A stretch of DNA of 64,000 nucleotides from an uncultured Alistipes sp. GTDB taxonomy: Bacteria; Bacteroidota; Bacteroidia; Bacteroidales; Rikenellaceae. The notes under the pieces are model-generated. The model was not told the origin of the DNA, searched no databases, and saw nothing but the letters and a program-made list of their open reading frames with translations. Where the stretch lies: positions 124,001-188,000 of the forward strand of contig CAJUMU010000001.1 of NCBI GenBank assembly GCA_910587675.1. Reading direction: 5' to 3'. The first letter of the stretch is position 1, and each line of letters opens with the position of its first letter. The translations under genes and the position numbers were made by a program. Below, one piece after another: positions 25,933-34,131 of this stretch.

Positions 25933-27177
25933 ATGAAAGTTCTTGTAGTAGGATCGGGCGGACGGTGTCACGCCATCGTGGAGGCGTTGAGCCGCTCGCC
26001 GCAGGTGGAGAAGATATATTGCGCCCCGGGCAATGCGGGTATCGCCGCCACGGCCGAGTGCATCGCGATAAAGGAGACCGCGGCAGATGAGTTGTGCGCT
26101 TTCGCGCGCGAAAACGCTATAGGTCTGACGGTAGTAGGTCCCGAAGTGGCTCTCGAGGCGGGCATAGCCGACCGCTTCAAGGCCGAGGGGCTTCGTATAT
26201 TCGGCCCCACAAAGAGCGCGGCGCGGATCGAGACCAGCAAGGAGTTCGCCAAGGAGCTGATGCAGAAGTACGACATCCCGACGGCGGCATTCCGCACGTT
26301 CAGCGATTACGACGAGGCATTGGCGTACGTGAAAGCGGGCACTCTCCCCGCGGTGCTCAAATACGACGGATTGGCCGCAGGCAAAGGCGTGGTAATAGCC
26401 GAGACTCCGGAGCAGGCCGACGAGGCCTTGAAAGATATGTTGCTCGACGCGAAGTTCGGCCAAGGCAGGGTAGTGATCGAGGAGTATCTGGAAGGGCCCG
26501 AATTTTCGCTCATGTGCTTCGTGAACGGTCACGAGGTATATCCCATGCCCGCGGCGCAGGACCACAAACGCGCTTACGACGGTGACAAGGGGCCCAACAC
26601 GGGCGGCATGGGCGCATACACCGAACTGCCTTTCATCGACGAGGCCGATCTCGACTATGCCATGAACGCCATCATGCGCCGCACGGCCGACGCTTTGGTC
26701 GCCGAGGGCGCGCCGTTCTGCGGAGTGCTGTACGGCGGACTGATGAAGACCCCGCAGGGAATCAAGGTCATAGAGTTCAACGCCCGTTTCGGCGATCCCG
26801 AGACCGAGGTTGTTCTGCCGCGCATGAAGAGCGATATATGCAGCGTGTTCTGCGACGTGGCCGACGGCCGCGCGCCGTCGATCGAGTGGCACGACTTCGC
26901 GACGCTGGGCATAGTCCTCGCGTCGAAAGGTTACCCGAACAGCTATGAAAAGGGATTCGTAATAGAGGGTGTCGACACCGTCGACGGCTCGGTATACCAC
27001 ATGGGCACGGCAGTGAAGGACGGCAAGTACGTCACCTCGGGCGGTCGCGTGATGATAGTGGTATGCAAGGCTCCCACGCTGCGCGAGGCTCAGGCAAAGG
27101 CCGCCGCGGAGGTAGCGAAGATCGGATGCGACAATCTGTTCCACCGTACCGACATAGGCGACAAAGCGTTCAAATAA
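25933..27177 (+). CDS. purD: Phosphoribosylamine-glycine ligase
   Basis: 414 residues, ATP-grasp; makes GAR (EC 6.3.4.13). VLVVGSGGRCHAIVEAL at the N terminus (usually GGREHA; here GGRCHA, a His-retaining variant), VVGPEVALEAG, LKYDGLAAGKGVV and IEFNARFGDPETEVVLPRM are diagnostic. Begins 7 bp after purH. Confidence 0.96.
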   Translation: MKVLVVGSGGRCHAIVEALSRSPQVEKIYCAPGNAGIAATAECIAIKETAADELCAFARENAIGLTVVGPEVALEAGIADRFKAEGLRIFGPTKSAARIETSKEFAKELMQKYDIPTAAFRTFSDYDEALAYVKAGTLPAVLKYDGLAAGKGVVIAETPEQADEALKDMLLDAKFGQGRVVIEEYLEGPEFSLMCFVNGHEVYPMPAAQDHKRAYDGDKGPNTGGMGAYTELPFIDEADLDYAMNAIMRRTADALVAEGAPFCGVLYGGLMKTPQGIKVIEFNARFGDPETEVVLPRMKSDICSVFCDVADGRAPSIEWHDFATLGIVLASKGYPNSYEKGFVIEGVDTVDGSVYHMGTAVKDGKYVTSGGRVMIVVCKAPTLREAQAKAAAEVAKIGCDNLFHRTDIGDKAFK

Positions 27178-27203
27178 TCGATAACCGACTAAACGACAAC
27201 AGA

Positions 27204-28070
27204 ATGGCAACTATAATAAACGGCAAGGAATTGGCGCTGTCGCTCAAGCAGCGATTGGCTGCCGACGTGGCCACGTTCGACGCCAAGTACGGTCGCACGC
27301 CCCACTTGGTGGTAATCCTCGTGGGCGAGGACGCGGGCAGCGTATCTTACGTGACGGGCAAGGCCAAGGCTTCGGCCGAAGTGGGACTCCGCAACACCAC
27401 CATCCGCAAGCCCGACACCATCACCGAAGCCGAGTTGCTCGGCATAATCGACGAGTTGAACGCCGACTCCGAGGTGGACGGCATCTTGGTTCAGCTCCCG
27501 CTGCCGAAGCATATCGATTCGGACAAGGTCATATCGGCGATCAGCGCCGAGAAGGATGTGGACGGATTCCATCCCATGAACGTAGCGCGTCTCTGGCTCA
27601 AGCAGGAGTGCACCTTGCCGTGTACCCCCAAGGGCATCATTAAATTGCTGAAGAGCGCAGGCGTGGAGATCGCGGGAAAGAACGTCGTGGTGATAGGCCG
27701 CAGCAACATCGTGGGACTGCCCGTATCGAAACTGCTGCTCAACGAAAACGCCACGGTGACCATAGCGCACAGCCGCACGAAGGATCTGGCGGATGTGACG
27801 CGTCGCGCCGATATATTGGTAGTGGCGATCGGCCGTCCCAAATTCGTTACGGCCGACATGGTGAAGGAGGGAGCGGTAGTCATAGACGTGGGTGTCAACC
27901 GCGATCCCGAGACCAAGAAGTTGTGCGGCGACGTCGACTTCGCAGCCGTCGAATCTAAGGCATCGGCCATAACGCCCGTCCCGGGCGGTGTGGGTCCCAT
28001 GACCATCTGCTGCCTTATGGAGAACACCGTGGAGTGCTTCCTGCGCAAAATGGAAAAGACTAACGGATAA
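27204..28070 (+). CDS. folD: Methylenetetrahydrofolate dehydrogenase / cyclohydrolase
   Basis: 288 residues from the ATG at 27204. Converts methylene-THF to 10-formyl-THF (EC 1.5.1.5 / 3.5.4.9), the donor used by PurN and PurH, which explains its place at the end of the pur operon. SYVTGKAKASAEVG holds the catalytic Tyr and Lys; VQLPLPKHID, VVVIGRSNIVGLPVSKLLL and the C-terminal TPVPGGVGPMTICCLMENT are canonical. A terminator follows at once. Confidence 0.96.
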   Translation: MATIINGKELALSLKQRLAADVATFDAKYGRTPHLVVILVGEDAGSVSYVTGKAKASAEVGLRNTTIRKPDTITEAELLGIIDELNADSEVDGILVQLPLPKHIDSDKVISAISAEKDVDGFHPMNVARLWLKQECTLPCTPKGIIKLLKSAGVEIAGKNVVVIGRSNIVGLPVSKLLLNENATVTIAHSRTKDLADVTRRADILVVAIGRPKFVTADMVKEGAVVIDVGVNRDPETKKLCGDVDFAAVESKASAITPVPGGVGPMTICCLMENTVECFLRKMEKTNG

Positions 28071-28110
28071 TGGGAGGGGAGGGAGCTTTTCGATCCTCCG
28101 AAAGAATTAC

Positions 28111-28148
28111 AAAAAAGGCTGTCTGCGATTGTCAGACAGCCCTTTTTT
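28111..28148. terminator. Bidirectional terminator between the purine and pyrimidine operons
   Basis: AAAAAAGGCTGTCTG, 7-nt loop, CAGACAGCC then CTTTTTT; the A-run serves the minus strand. It lies between convergent folD and the GNAT gene, overlapping the latter's stop codon. Confidence 0.9.
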
Positions 28149-28710
28149 ATTTGCGACACTGCATACGGAACATCTTGTGCCCGAGCAAATCGACATCGCC
28201 GCATCGGCTGAATCCCAATCGCTCGTATAGCCGCTCCGCCGCCGTGTTGTCCTCGTCGACCAGCAGAGTCACGCGTTCGTGCCCCTCGGCGAAAGCCTCG
28301 TCGCGCATACAACGAATCAACTCGGCGCCCAGTCCGCGACCTTGAGCGCGAGGCAACACACCCAACGTGTCGAGATAAAACTCGCCCGCCGAGGTCTCAT
28401 CGGCCAATTCGGGCACGGAACCGCATCGCTCCCTTATCGTCTCCAAAACGGGAACCCGAAGCTCTTGCAACTTCGCGCCGTCGTAACCGCAAACAGCCCC
28501 GACGACCTCTCCGTCCGCCTCGCATACCAATACGTTGCGATAACTGTACTGCGTATCGTCTCTGCGCACCAACGCCTCGAACAGCGTCTCGCCAGCATCG
28601 CCGCACAAACGTCGGGTCAGATCCTCGCCGAAAGCCATCGCCACTATATGCGCCACCACAGCAGCATCGTCGGCAACGGCTCGGCGGAACTTCACATCGC
28701 CTCCCGCCAT
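28147..28710 (-). CDS. GNAT family N-acetyltransferase
   Basis: 187 residues from the ATG at 28708-28710, which lies immediately after the purT stop. The acetyl-CoA site is LGVLPRAQGRGLGAELIRCM (~116-135, the R/QxxGxG/A loop), followed by LLVDEDNTAAERLYERLGF, the usual GNAT ending. The N-terminal KFRRAVADDAAVVAHIVAMAF is the family start. Last gene of pyrF-grx-pyrE-pyrB-purT-GNAT. The acyl acceptor is unknown and there is no evident link to nucleotide synthesis. Confidence 0.85.
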   Translation of the reverse strand: MAGGDVKFRRAVADDAAVVAHIVAMAFGEDLTRRLCGDAGETLFEALVRRDDTQYSYRNVLVCEADGEVVGAVCGYDGAKLQELRVPVLETIRERCGSVPELADETSAGEFYLDTLGVLPRAQGRGLGAELIRCMRDEAFAEGHERVTLLVDEDNTAAERLYERLGFSRCGDVDLLGHKMFRMQCRK

Positions 28711-28711
28711 A

Positions 28712-29902
28712 TCAACGAGGCAACACTTCGATCTCCAACTTCGAATAGGCTCTCTCGGCCTTGACTTTAGCCTCCTCCACGCTCTCGCCGCGGGCAAGTA
28801 TCACGCCCATACGACGATGGCCCGTCACCTCGGGTTTGCCGAATATGCGGATCTGCACATCGGGCTCGGCCACTACCTGCTCCAGATTGCCGAACACCAC
28901 CTTGTCGCTGTCGCCCTCGACCACCACGGCTTTCGACGCGCTCGGACCGAAGAAACGTATCGACGGAATCGGCAAGCCGAGTATGGCGCGCGCGTGAAGC
29001 GCGAATTCCGACATGTCCTGCGATATCATCGTCACCATTCCCGTGTCGTGCGGACGCGGAGAGACCTCGCTGAACAACACCTTGTCGCCCGCCACGAACA
29101 ACTCCACGCCGAATATGCCGTAACCGCCCAGCGCATCCGTCACCCGCTTCGCGATATCGCGCGCCTGCTCCAATGCCGCGGCGTTCATCGGCTGCGGCTG
29201 CCACGACTCGCGATAGTCGCCGTCGACCTGATGATGGCCTATCGGTTCGAGGAACGACGTGCCGCCGCTATGACGCACCGTAAGCAGGGTTATCTCGTAA
29301 TCGAACTTCACGAAGCCCTCCACGATAACCTCGCCGCCTCCGGCACGGCCGCCCTCCTGAGCGCACTGCCAAGCCGCATCGGCATCTTCGAACGAGCGCA
29401 CGACACTCTGGCCGTGGCCCGACGAGCTCATGATAGGCTTCACCACGCACGGAACGCCGACCTCATGCAACGCCTCGTCGAACTCCGCCCGCGTCGCCGC
29501 GAAACGGTAGGGTGAAGTGGGAATGCCCAGCTCCTCGGCCGCCAGACGGCGGATACCCTTGCGGTTCATCGTGAGCATGGTAGCCTCGGCCGTCGGGACG
29601 ACATGATAACCCTCTTTCTCCAGCTCCACCAAAGTGGGAGTCGCGATGGCCTCCACCTCGGGGATTATATAGTCGGGCTTCTCCTTCTCGATAATCTCGC
29701 GCAGACGCTTGCCGTCGAGCATCGACAGCACATACGATCTGTGAGCGACCTGCATGGCGGGCGCGTCGGCATACTTGTCCAACGCCACGACCTCCACGCC
29801 GTAACGCTGCAACTCGATCGCCACCTCCTTGCCCAGTTCGCCCGCACCGCACAGCAAAGCCTTCTTCGCCACCGATTTGAGCGGCGTACCTATTTTAACC
29901 AT
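28712..29902 (-). CDS. purT: Formate-dependent GAR transformylase
   Basis: 396 residues, ATP-grasp; formylates GAR with formate and ATP (EC 6.3.1.21). LLCGAGELGKEVAIELQRYG at the N terminus, EVEAIATPTLVELE, VVKPIMSSSGHGQSVV, EGFVKFDYEITLLTVR and FGVELFVAGDKVLFSEVSPRPHDTGMVT are diagnostic. It duplicates the step of purN in the facing purine operon but sits in the pyrimidine unit, 3 bp after pyrB. Confidence 0.96.
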   Translation of the reverse strand: MVKIGTPLKSVAKKALLCGAGELGKEVAIELQRYGVEVVALDKYADAPAMQVAHRSYVLSMLDGKRLREIIEKEKPDYIIPEVEAIATPTLVELEKEGYHVVPTAEATMLTMNRKGIRRLAAEELGIPTSPYRFAATRAEFDEALHEVGVPCVVKPIMSSSGHGQSVVRSFEDADAAWQCAQEGGRAGGGEVIVEGFVKFDYEITLLTVRHSGGTSFLEPIGHHQVDGDYRESWQPQPMNAAALEQARDIAKRVTDALGGYGIFGVELFVAGDKVLFSEVSPRPHDTGMVTMISQDMSEFALHARAILGLPIPSIRFFGPSASKAVVVEGDSDKVVFGNLEQVVAEPDVQIRIFGKPEVTGHRRMGVILARGESVEEAKVKAERAYSKLEIEVLPR

Positions 29903-29905
29903 AAC

Positions 29906-30991
29906 TTACTGTTTGACTTTAGATTCACAATATGCGCAACGATAGTCGCCCGTCTCGGTCGGGCGGAACAGCCGATCCACATCCTCGCAATTCGATATGC
30001 ACTGGCGGTTGCCGCAACGCATCTCGCCGCGAACCAAATCGTCGGCGATACGGGGAGTCTGCGACGTCGGACGCTCCTTGGCCCACTCCAGCAGGGTGTA
30101 TATCAACGCCATACGAACGAACTTACCGTTCTCGACCTGACGGAAATAGGCTGCGCGCGGATCGTTGTCCACCTCGCGCGTAATCTCGTTCACGCGCGGC
30201 AGGGGATGCAGGATTATCATATCCTTCTTGGCGTTGCGCAGACGTTCGGGATTAAGTATGAAGCTGTCCTTCAGACGCTCGAACTCCTCTTCGTCCAAGA
30301 AACGCTCCTTCTGCACGCGGGTCATGTAAAGAATGTCCAATTCGGGCATAACCTCCTCCATGGTAGCCACCTCACGCGTCGGAACATGGTTCTTGTCGCA
30401 CACCTCGCGACGTATGTACGACGGCAAACGCAGCTCCTCGGGAGCGATCAACACCACGTTGATCCCCTCGTAACGCGACAGGGCCTTAATCAACGAATGG
30501 ACGGTGCGGCCGAATTTCAAATCGCCGCAGAAACCTATGGTAAGATTGTTCAATCGTCCCTTTTCGCGACGTATCGTCAGCAGATCGGTAAGCGTCTGGG
30601 TAGGGTGGGCATGGCTGCCGTCGCCCGCGTTGATGATCGGCACCTCGGAGTATTGCGAAGCAACTAACGGCGCACCCTCCTTGCTGTGACGCATGGCGAT
30701 GATGTCGGCGAAACAGCCTATCACGCGCACCGTGTCGGCCACGGTCTCGCCCTTGCTCACCGACGACGACGCGGCGTCGGAGAATCCCAGAACGCTGCCG
30801 CCCAACTCCATCATGGCCGACGTGAAACTGAGACGAGTGCGGGTGCTCGGCTCGTAAAAGAGCGTAGCCAACTTCTTGCCGCGACATACTTCGCTGTATT
30901 TCTTGCGATCGGCGATTATGTCCAAAGCCGTCGATATAATCCTATCGACCTCTTCCACCGAAATATCGGTAGTATCAATCAAATGTCTCAT
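29906..30991 (-). CDS. pyrB: Aspartate carbamoyltransferase with fused PyrI-type zinc domain
   Basis: 361 residues, about 50 more than usual PyrB. Residues 1-~308 are the catalytic subunit (EC 2.1.3.2): carbamoyl-phosphate loop FYEPSTRTRLSF (45-56), SKGET (79-83), HPLPR (262-266) and DPRAAYFRQ (277-285). The tail carries Cys326, Cys331, Cys352 and Cys355 in CGNRQC...CAYC, matching the four-cysteine zinc site of the E. coli regulatory subunit PyrI, with CIS retained. The allosteric nucleotide-binding domain of PyrI is absent. No separate pyrI is seen. The zinc domain may mediate assembly rather than feedback. Confidence 0.93.
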   Translation of the reverse strand: MRHLIDTTDISVEEVDRIISTALDIIADRKKYSEVCRGKKLATLFYEPSTRTRLSFTSAMMELGGSVLGFSDAASSSVSKGETVADTVRVIGCFADIIAMRHSKEGAPLVASQYSEVPIINAGDGSHAHPTQTLTDLLTIRREKGRLNNLTIGFCGDLKFGRTVHSLIKALSRYEGINVVLIAPEELRLPSYIRREVCDKNHVPTREVATMEEVMPELDILYMTRVQKERFLDEEEFERLKDSFILNPERLRNAKKDMIILHPLPRVNEITREVDNDPRAAYFRQVENGKFVRMALIYTLLEWAKERPTSQTPRIADDLVRGEMRCGNRQCISNCEDVDRLFRPTETGDYRCAYCESKVKQ

Positions 30992-31001
30992 GATAAAAAA
31001 A

Positions 31002-32114
31002 TCATTTGTTTATCCAACTCTCGTCCGAGGGGTTGTTGCGGAACGCGATAATGCGGGCGCAATCCTCGCGCTTGATGTAGCCCTCCTCGGCCGCTACCTC
31101 CACCAACGCGTCGAGATTCGACAGAGAGTGGTTCTCCACCTCGGCTTCGGCCATACGGTCGAGTCCCTTTTTCATTCCGTACGTGAAGATGCTGACAACG
31201 CCCAGCACCTCGGCTCCCGCCTCGCGCAGAACATTAACCACCTCGATGCAGCTGCCCGCGGTAGAGATCAGATCCTCCACCACCACGACCTTCTGCCCCT
31301 TCTCCAAACGGCCTTCGATCTGGTTGGCGCGGCCGTGATCCTTCGCTCCGCTGCGCACGTAACCCATAGGCATGTCGAGCAGGGTAGCGGTGATGGCGGC
31401 ATGGGCGATTCCCGCGGTAGAAGTGCCCATCAGCACCTCGCACTCGGGATAGTAACGCTTTACGTACTCGGCCAAACCCTTCTCCACGGCGTCGCGCACA
31501 CGGGGAGCCGTAAGGGTCAGTCGGTTATCGCAATAGATGGGGCTTTTGATTCCGCTCGCCCATGTGAACGGCTGCTCGGGACGCAGAAAAACCGCTCCTA
31601 TCGAGAGCAGGTCTTTGGCAATTTTTTTCTCCATAATATCCTTTATTTTCCTGTGATCTTTCTTCTCCATCATCAACAGCGGGAACTCGTTTCCCATATC
31701 GTCGACCTCTCGACGACCGACGGTCGCGAAACCGCGTCGCCGATAAAAATCCGCCGCGCGGGGATTATCCTCGTTCACGCACAATCGCACGACGCCGCAC
31801 GCCGTCACCGCGCGCTCCAAAAGCTCTCCTCCGATGCCGCGGCCGAAGCTGTCGGGACGAACGAAAAGCATCTCCAGCGAATCGCCCTCCGCACCCGCGA
31901 AAGCGAGCGGACGCCCCTCGGCATCCGACGCTACGAAAAGTTCCGCCACGCCCGTCAGAGCCTCTCTCACCTGAAGACGGATACGACATACGTCGCTCTC
32001 GGCAAGAAAATGATGCGTGGCGCGCACCGACGCCTCCCACAACGCGACCAGATCGGAGAGCAATCCTTCGTCGCGAACCTCGCACCGCCGTATGTAGCAG
32101 AAACGCCCGCTCAT
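31002..32114 (-). CDS. pyrE: GNAT acetyltransferase fused to orotate phosphoribosyltransferase
   Basis: 370 residues. Residues 1-~152 are a GNAT acetyltransferase (acetyl-CoA loop VRPDSFGRGIGGELLE, then NEDNPRAADFYRRRGF). Residues 161-370 are a complete PyrE (EC 2.4.2.10): GAVFLRPEQPFTWASGIKSP and the PRPP loop VVVVEDLISTAGS (~276-288). The join KKDHRKIKDI is encoded by DNA that looks like an intergenic spacer, and Met161 (codon at 31632-31634) is where a normal 210-residue PyrE would start. So either a true fusion is made, or both a fusion and a free PyrE. No stop codon separates them. Confidence 0.88.
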   Translation of the reverse strand: MSGRFCYIRRCEVRDEGLLSDLVALWEASVRATHHFLAESDVCRIRLQVREALTGVAELFVASDAEGRPLAFAGAEGDSLEMLFVRPDSFGRGIGGELLERAVTACGVVRLCVNEDNPRAADFYRRRGFATVGRREVDDMGNEFPLLMMEKKDHRKIKDIMEKKIAKDLLSIGAVFLRPEQPFTWASGIKSPIYCDNRLTLTAPRVRDAVEKGLAEYVKRYYPECEVLMGTSTAGIAHAAITATLLDMPMGYVRSGAKDHGRANQIEGRLEKGQKVVVVEDLISTAGSCIEVVNVLREAGAEVLGVVSIFTYGMKKGLDRMAEAEVENHSLSNLDALVEVAAEEGYIKREDCARIIAFRNNPSDESWINK

Positions 32115-32118
32115 ACGG

Positions 32119-32379
32119 CTATTCCAATGCTTTGCGCAGGATTCGCTCCACCTCCTCGGGGTAGATTCCGCCCTCGTGCTCCTTTATGCCGTCCACGTAA
32201 AACGTGGGGACATAATAGTAATCGAACTTATCGGCCACATCGGGCAGCTCCGACTCCTCGAGCATCTCGATATCGACAGCAGCCAGTTCCGCATGCTCGG
32301 CCTTGAGCTCCTCGATGTAGCGCAGAGCCTTTTTGCAGAACGGGCAGTTTTTCAGGTAAAACAACTTGACGCGCTTCAT
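32119..32379 (-). CDS. Glutaredoxin-like thiol-disulfide protein
   Basis: 86 residues with a CPFC active site (residues 12-15) in LFYLKNCPFCKKALRYI, the cis-proline segment YYVPTFYVDG near residue 60, and a C-terminal helix. This is the small thioredoxin/glutaredoxin fold. It lies between pyrF and the pyrE fusion with 4 bp on each side, so it is in the operon, but its role there is unclear. Confidence 0.85.
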   Translation of the reverse strand: MKRVKLFYLKNCPFCKKALRYIEELKAEHAELAAVDIEMLEESELPDVADKFDYYYVPTFYVDGIKEHEGGIYPEEVERILRKALE

Positions 32380-32383
32380 GGCT

Positions 32384-33085
32384 CTACTCCGCGAATTCAG
32401 CCATGCAACGCTCGTACGCCGCCACGGGATCGGCAGCCTGCGTAATGGGACGTCCCACGACTATGTAATCCGTACCTATCTCTTTGGCGCGGGCAGGAGT
32501 GGTGACGCGAACCTGATCGCCCACCTCGCCGTCGGCGAAACGCACGCCCGGGGTGACGGTCACGAAACCGCTGCCGCAAGCCTCCTTCACCATACCCGCT
32601 TCGAGTGGCGAGCACACCACGCCGTCAAGACCCGCTTCGCGAGCGTTGCGCGCATAGTGCACTATGGTGTCGTTTATGCCCGCATCGATAAGCAACTCGC
32701 GGCGCATTCGCTCCTCGCTCGTAGAGGTCAACTGCGTCACGGCGATCAACAGCGGGCGAGTGCCGTCGGGACGCGTGAGGCCCTCCAAGGCGGCTTTCAT
32801 CATATCGATGGTGCCCGCAGCGTGAAGATTGCACATATCCACATCCAAATGGGACAAGACAGCCATCGCTTTCTTCACCGTATTGGGAATATCGTGCAAC
32901 TTGAGGTCGAGGAAAATCTTGTGTCCGCGCGCCTTGATCTCGCGCACGATCGACGGGCCCTCGGCATAATAAAGTTCCATGCCGATCTTTACGAACGGTT
33001 TGCGATCGGTGAATTTGTCGAGGAACGCCAGCGTCGCCGCCGCGCTGCTGAAATCGCATGCGATTATTACATCTCTATGACTCAT
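32384..33085 (-). CDS. pyrF: Orotidine 5'-phosphate decarboxylase
   Basis: 233 residues from the ATG at 33085; the frame continues far upstream as an antisense shadow of the repeat and fabG. Decarboxylates OMP to UMP (EC 4.1.1.23). VIIACDF at the start, FVKIGMELYYAEGP, the catalytic FLDLKLHDIPNTVKKA (Asp-x-Lys-x-x-Asp) and TPGVRF...DYIVVGRPITQA are diagnostic of the short PyrF group. First gene of the pyrimidine operon; 275 bp upstream separate it from fabG. Confidence 0.95.
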   Translation of the reverse strand: MSHRDVIIACDFSSAAATLAFLDKFTDRKPFVKIGMELYYAEGPSIVREIKARGHKIFLDLKLHDIPNTVKKAMAVLSHLDVDMCNLHAAGTIDMMKAALEGLTRPDGTRPLLIAVTQLTSTSEERMRRELLIDAGINDTIVHYARNAREAGLDGVVCSPLEAGMVKEACGSGFVTVTPGVRFADGEVGDQVRVTTPARAKEIGTDYIVVGRPITQAADPVAAYERCMAEFAE

Positions 33086-33195
33086 TGCTATATCGTGTTT
33101 TTGATTTTGTTGTATTTTCAAAGTGCTAACATAGCATTTTTTTGCGAGATAAACAATATTTGATCGGAAAATATACCTGCATGCGGGACAATGAA

Positions 33196-33291
33196 GCGGT
33201 TCGCCGCCGGCGGAGGATTGCGCGAGCCTCGGGCGAGTTGCAGTCCGCCGCGCGGGGTGGCGGCGAACTGCCGACATCGCGTCGCGATGTC
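33196..33291 (+). repeat. Dispersed structured repeat, type B, copy R4
   Basis: On the plus strand: strand 1 GTTCGCCGCC (33199-33208), strand 2 GCAGTCCGCCGC (33240-33251), then GGCGGCGAACTGC (33259-33271), whose halves pair with strands 1 and 2, and the terminal hairpin GACATCGC-GTC-GCGATGTC (33273-33291). Strands are in the order of a pseudoknot. It is antisense to the flanking pyrF and fabG. Confidence 0.75.
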
Positions 33292-33308
33292 GAAATAGAC
33301 ACCTACGC

Positions 33309-33336
33309 AAAAAAGCCGCCCGAAAATTCGGACGGC
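33309..33336 (-). terminator. Terminator of the fab operon
   Basis: Minus strand GCCGTCCGAA / TTCGGGCGGC stem with a G-U pair and a short loop, followed by six T; located just after fabG. Confidence 0.8.
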
Positions 33337-33360
33337 TCCATAAGATCGGCATGCCGACTG

Positions 33361-34107
33361 TTAGCAGTTCATCGCGCCGCAGCAGTGGATGACCTGACCG
33401 CTGACATAGCTCGACATGTCGCTGGCGAGGAACAGAGCCACGTTGGCCACATCGTCGGGCGTACCGCCGCGACGCAGGGGAATCTGCGCCGCCCAAGCGT
33501 CGCGCACCTCCTGCGAGAGCTGGTTGGTCATATCGGTGATGATGAATCCCGGAGCGATGCAGTTTGCACGTATGCCGCGGGGACCCATCTCCTTGGCGAT
33601 CGACTTCGCGAGACCGATCATACCCGCCTTCGAAGCCGAGTAGTTGCACTGGCCCGCGTTGCCCGACACTCCGACCACCGACGACATGTTGATGATCGAA
33701 CCGCCGCGCTGACGCGCCATAACGGGAACCACGGCGTGGATGAAGTTGAACGCCGACTTCAGGTTGACGCCGATCACGGCATCCCACTGAGCCTCCGACA
33801 TACGCATCATAAGGCCGTCCTTGGTGATGCCCGCGTTGTTCACGAGAATGTCGATACGACCGAAATCCTCCACAATCTGCTTCACCACCTCGTGCGATTC
33901 CTCGAACGACGCTGCGTTCGAAGCGTATCCCTTGGCCTTGACGCCCATAGCCTCCAGTTCGGCCACGGTCTGCTCGGCAGCCTCGTTGATTACCAAATCG
34001 GTGAACGCCACATTAGCGCCCTGCTCCGCGAAACGCATCGCGATAGCCTTGCCTATACCTCTGGCAGCACCCGTCACGAGGGCCACCTTACCTTCCAAAA
34101 GTTTCAT
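33361..34107 (-). CDS. fabG: 3-oxoacyl-ACP reductase
   Basis: 248 residues, short-chain dehydrogenase; NADPH reduction of 3-oxoacyl-ACP (EC 1.1.1.100) in fatty acid elongation. ALVTGAARGIGKAIAMRFAEQG at the N terminus, NNAGIT, the Ser-Tyr-Lys triad in IINMSSVVGVSGNAGQCNYSASKAGMIG, and APGFIITDM are canonical. The C terminus IHCCGAMNC is unusually cysteine-rich compared with the common GGMxM ending. Third gene after fabH and fabF, 24 bp after fabF. Confidence 0.95.
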   Translation of the reverse strand: MKLLEGKVALVTGAARGIGKAIAMRFAEQGANVAFTDLVINEAAEQTVAELEAMGVKAKGYASNAASFEESHEVVKQIVEDFGRIDILVNNAGITKDGLMMRMSEAQWDAVIGVNLKSAFNFIHAVVPVMARQRGGSIINMSSVVGVSGNAGQCNYSASKAGMIGLAKSIAKEMGPRGIRANCIAPGFIITDMTNQLSQEVRDAWAAQIPLRRGGTPDDVANVALFLASDMSSYVSGQVIHCCGAMNC

Positions 34108-34131
34108 GAAAATCTATACTTTTTTATCGTT

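Noticed and set aside
31621..31660. Frameshift or missed stop between GNAT and PyrE
   Set aside because: No shift is needed: the frame is continuous. A sequencing error cannot be excluded but is not indicated, so it was recorded as a fusion.
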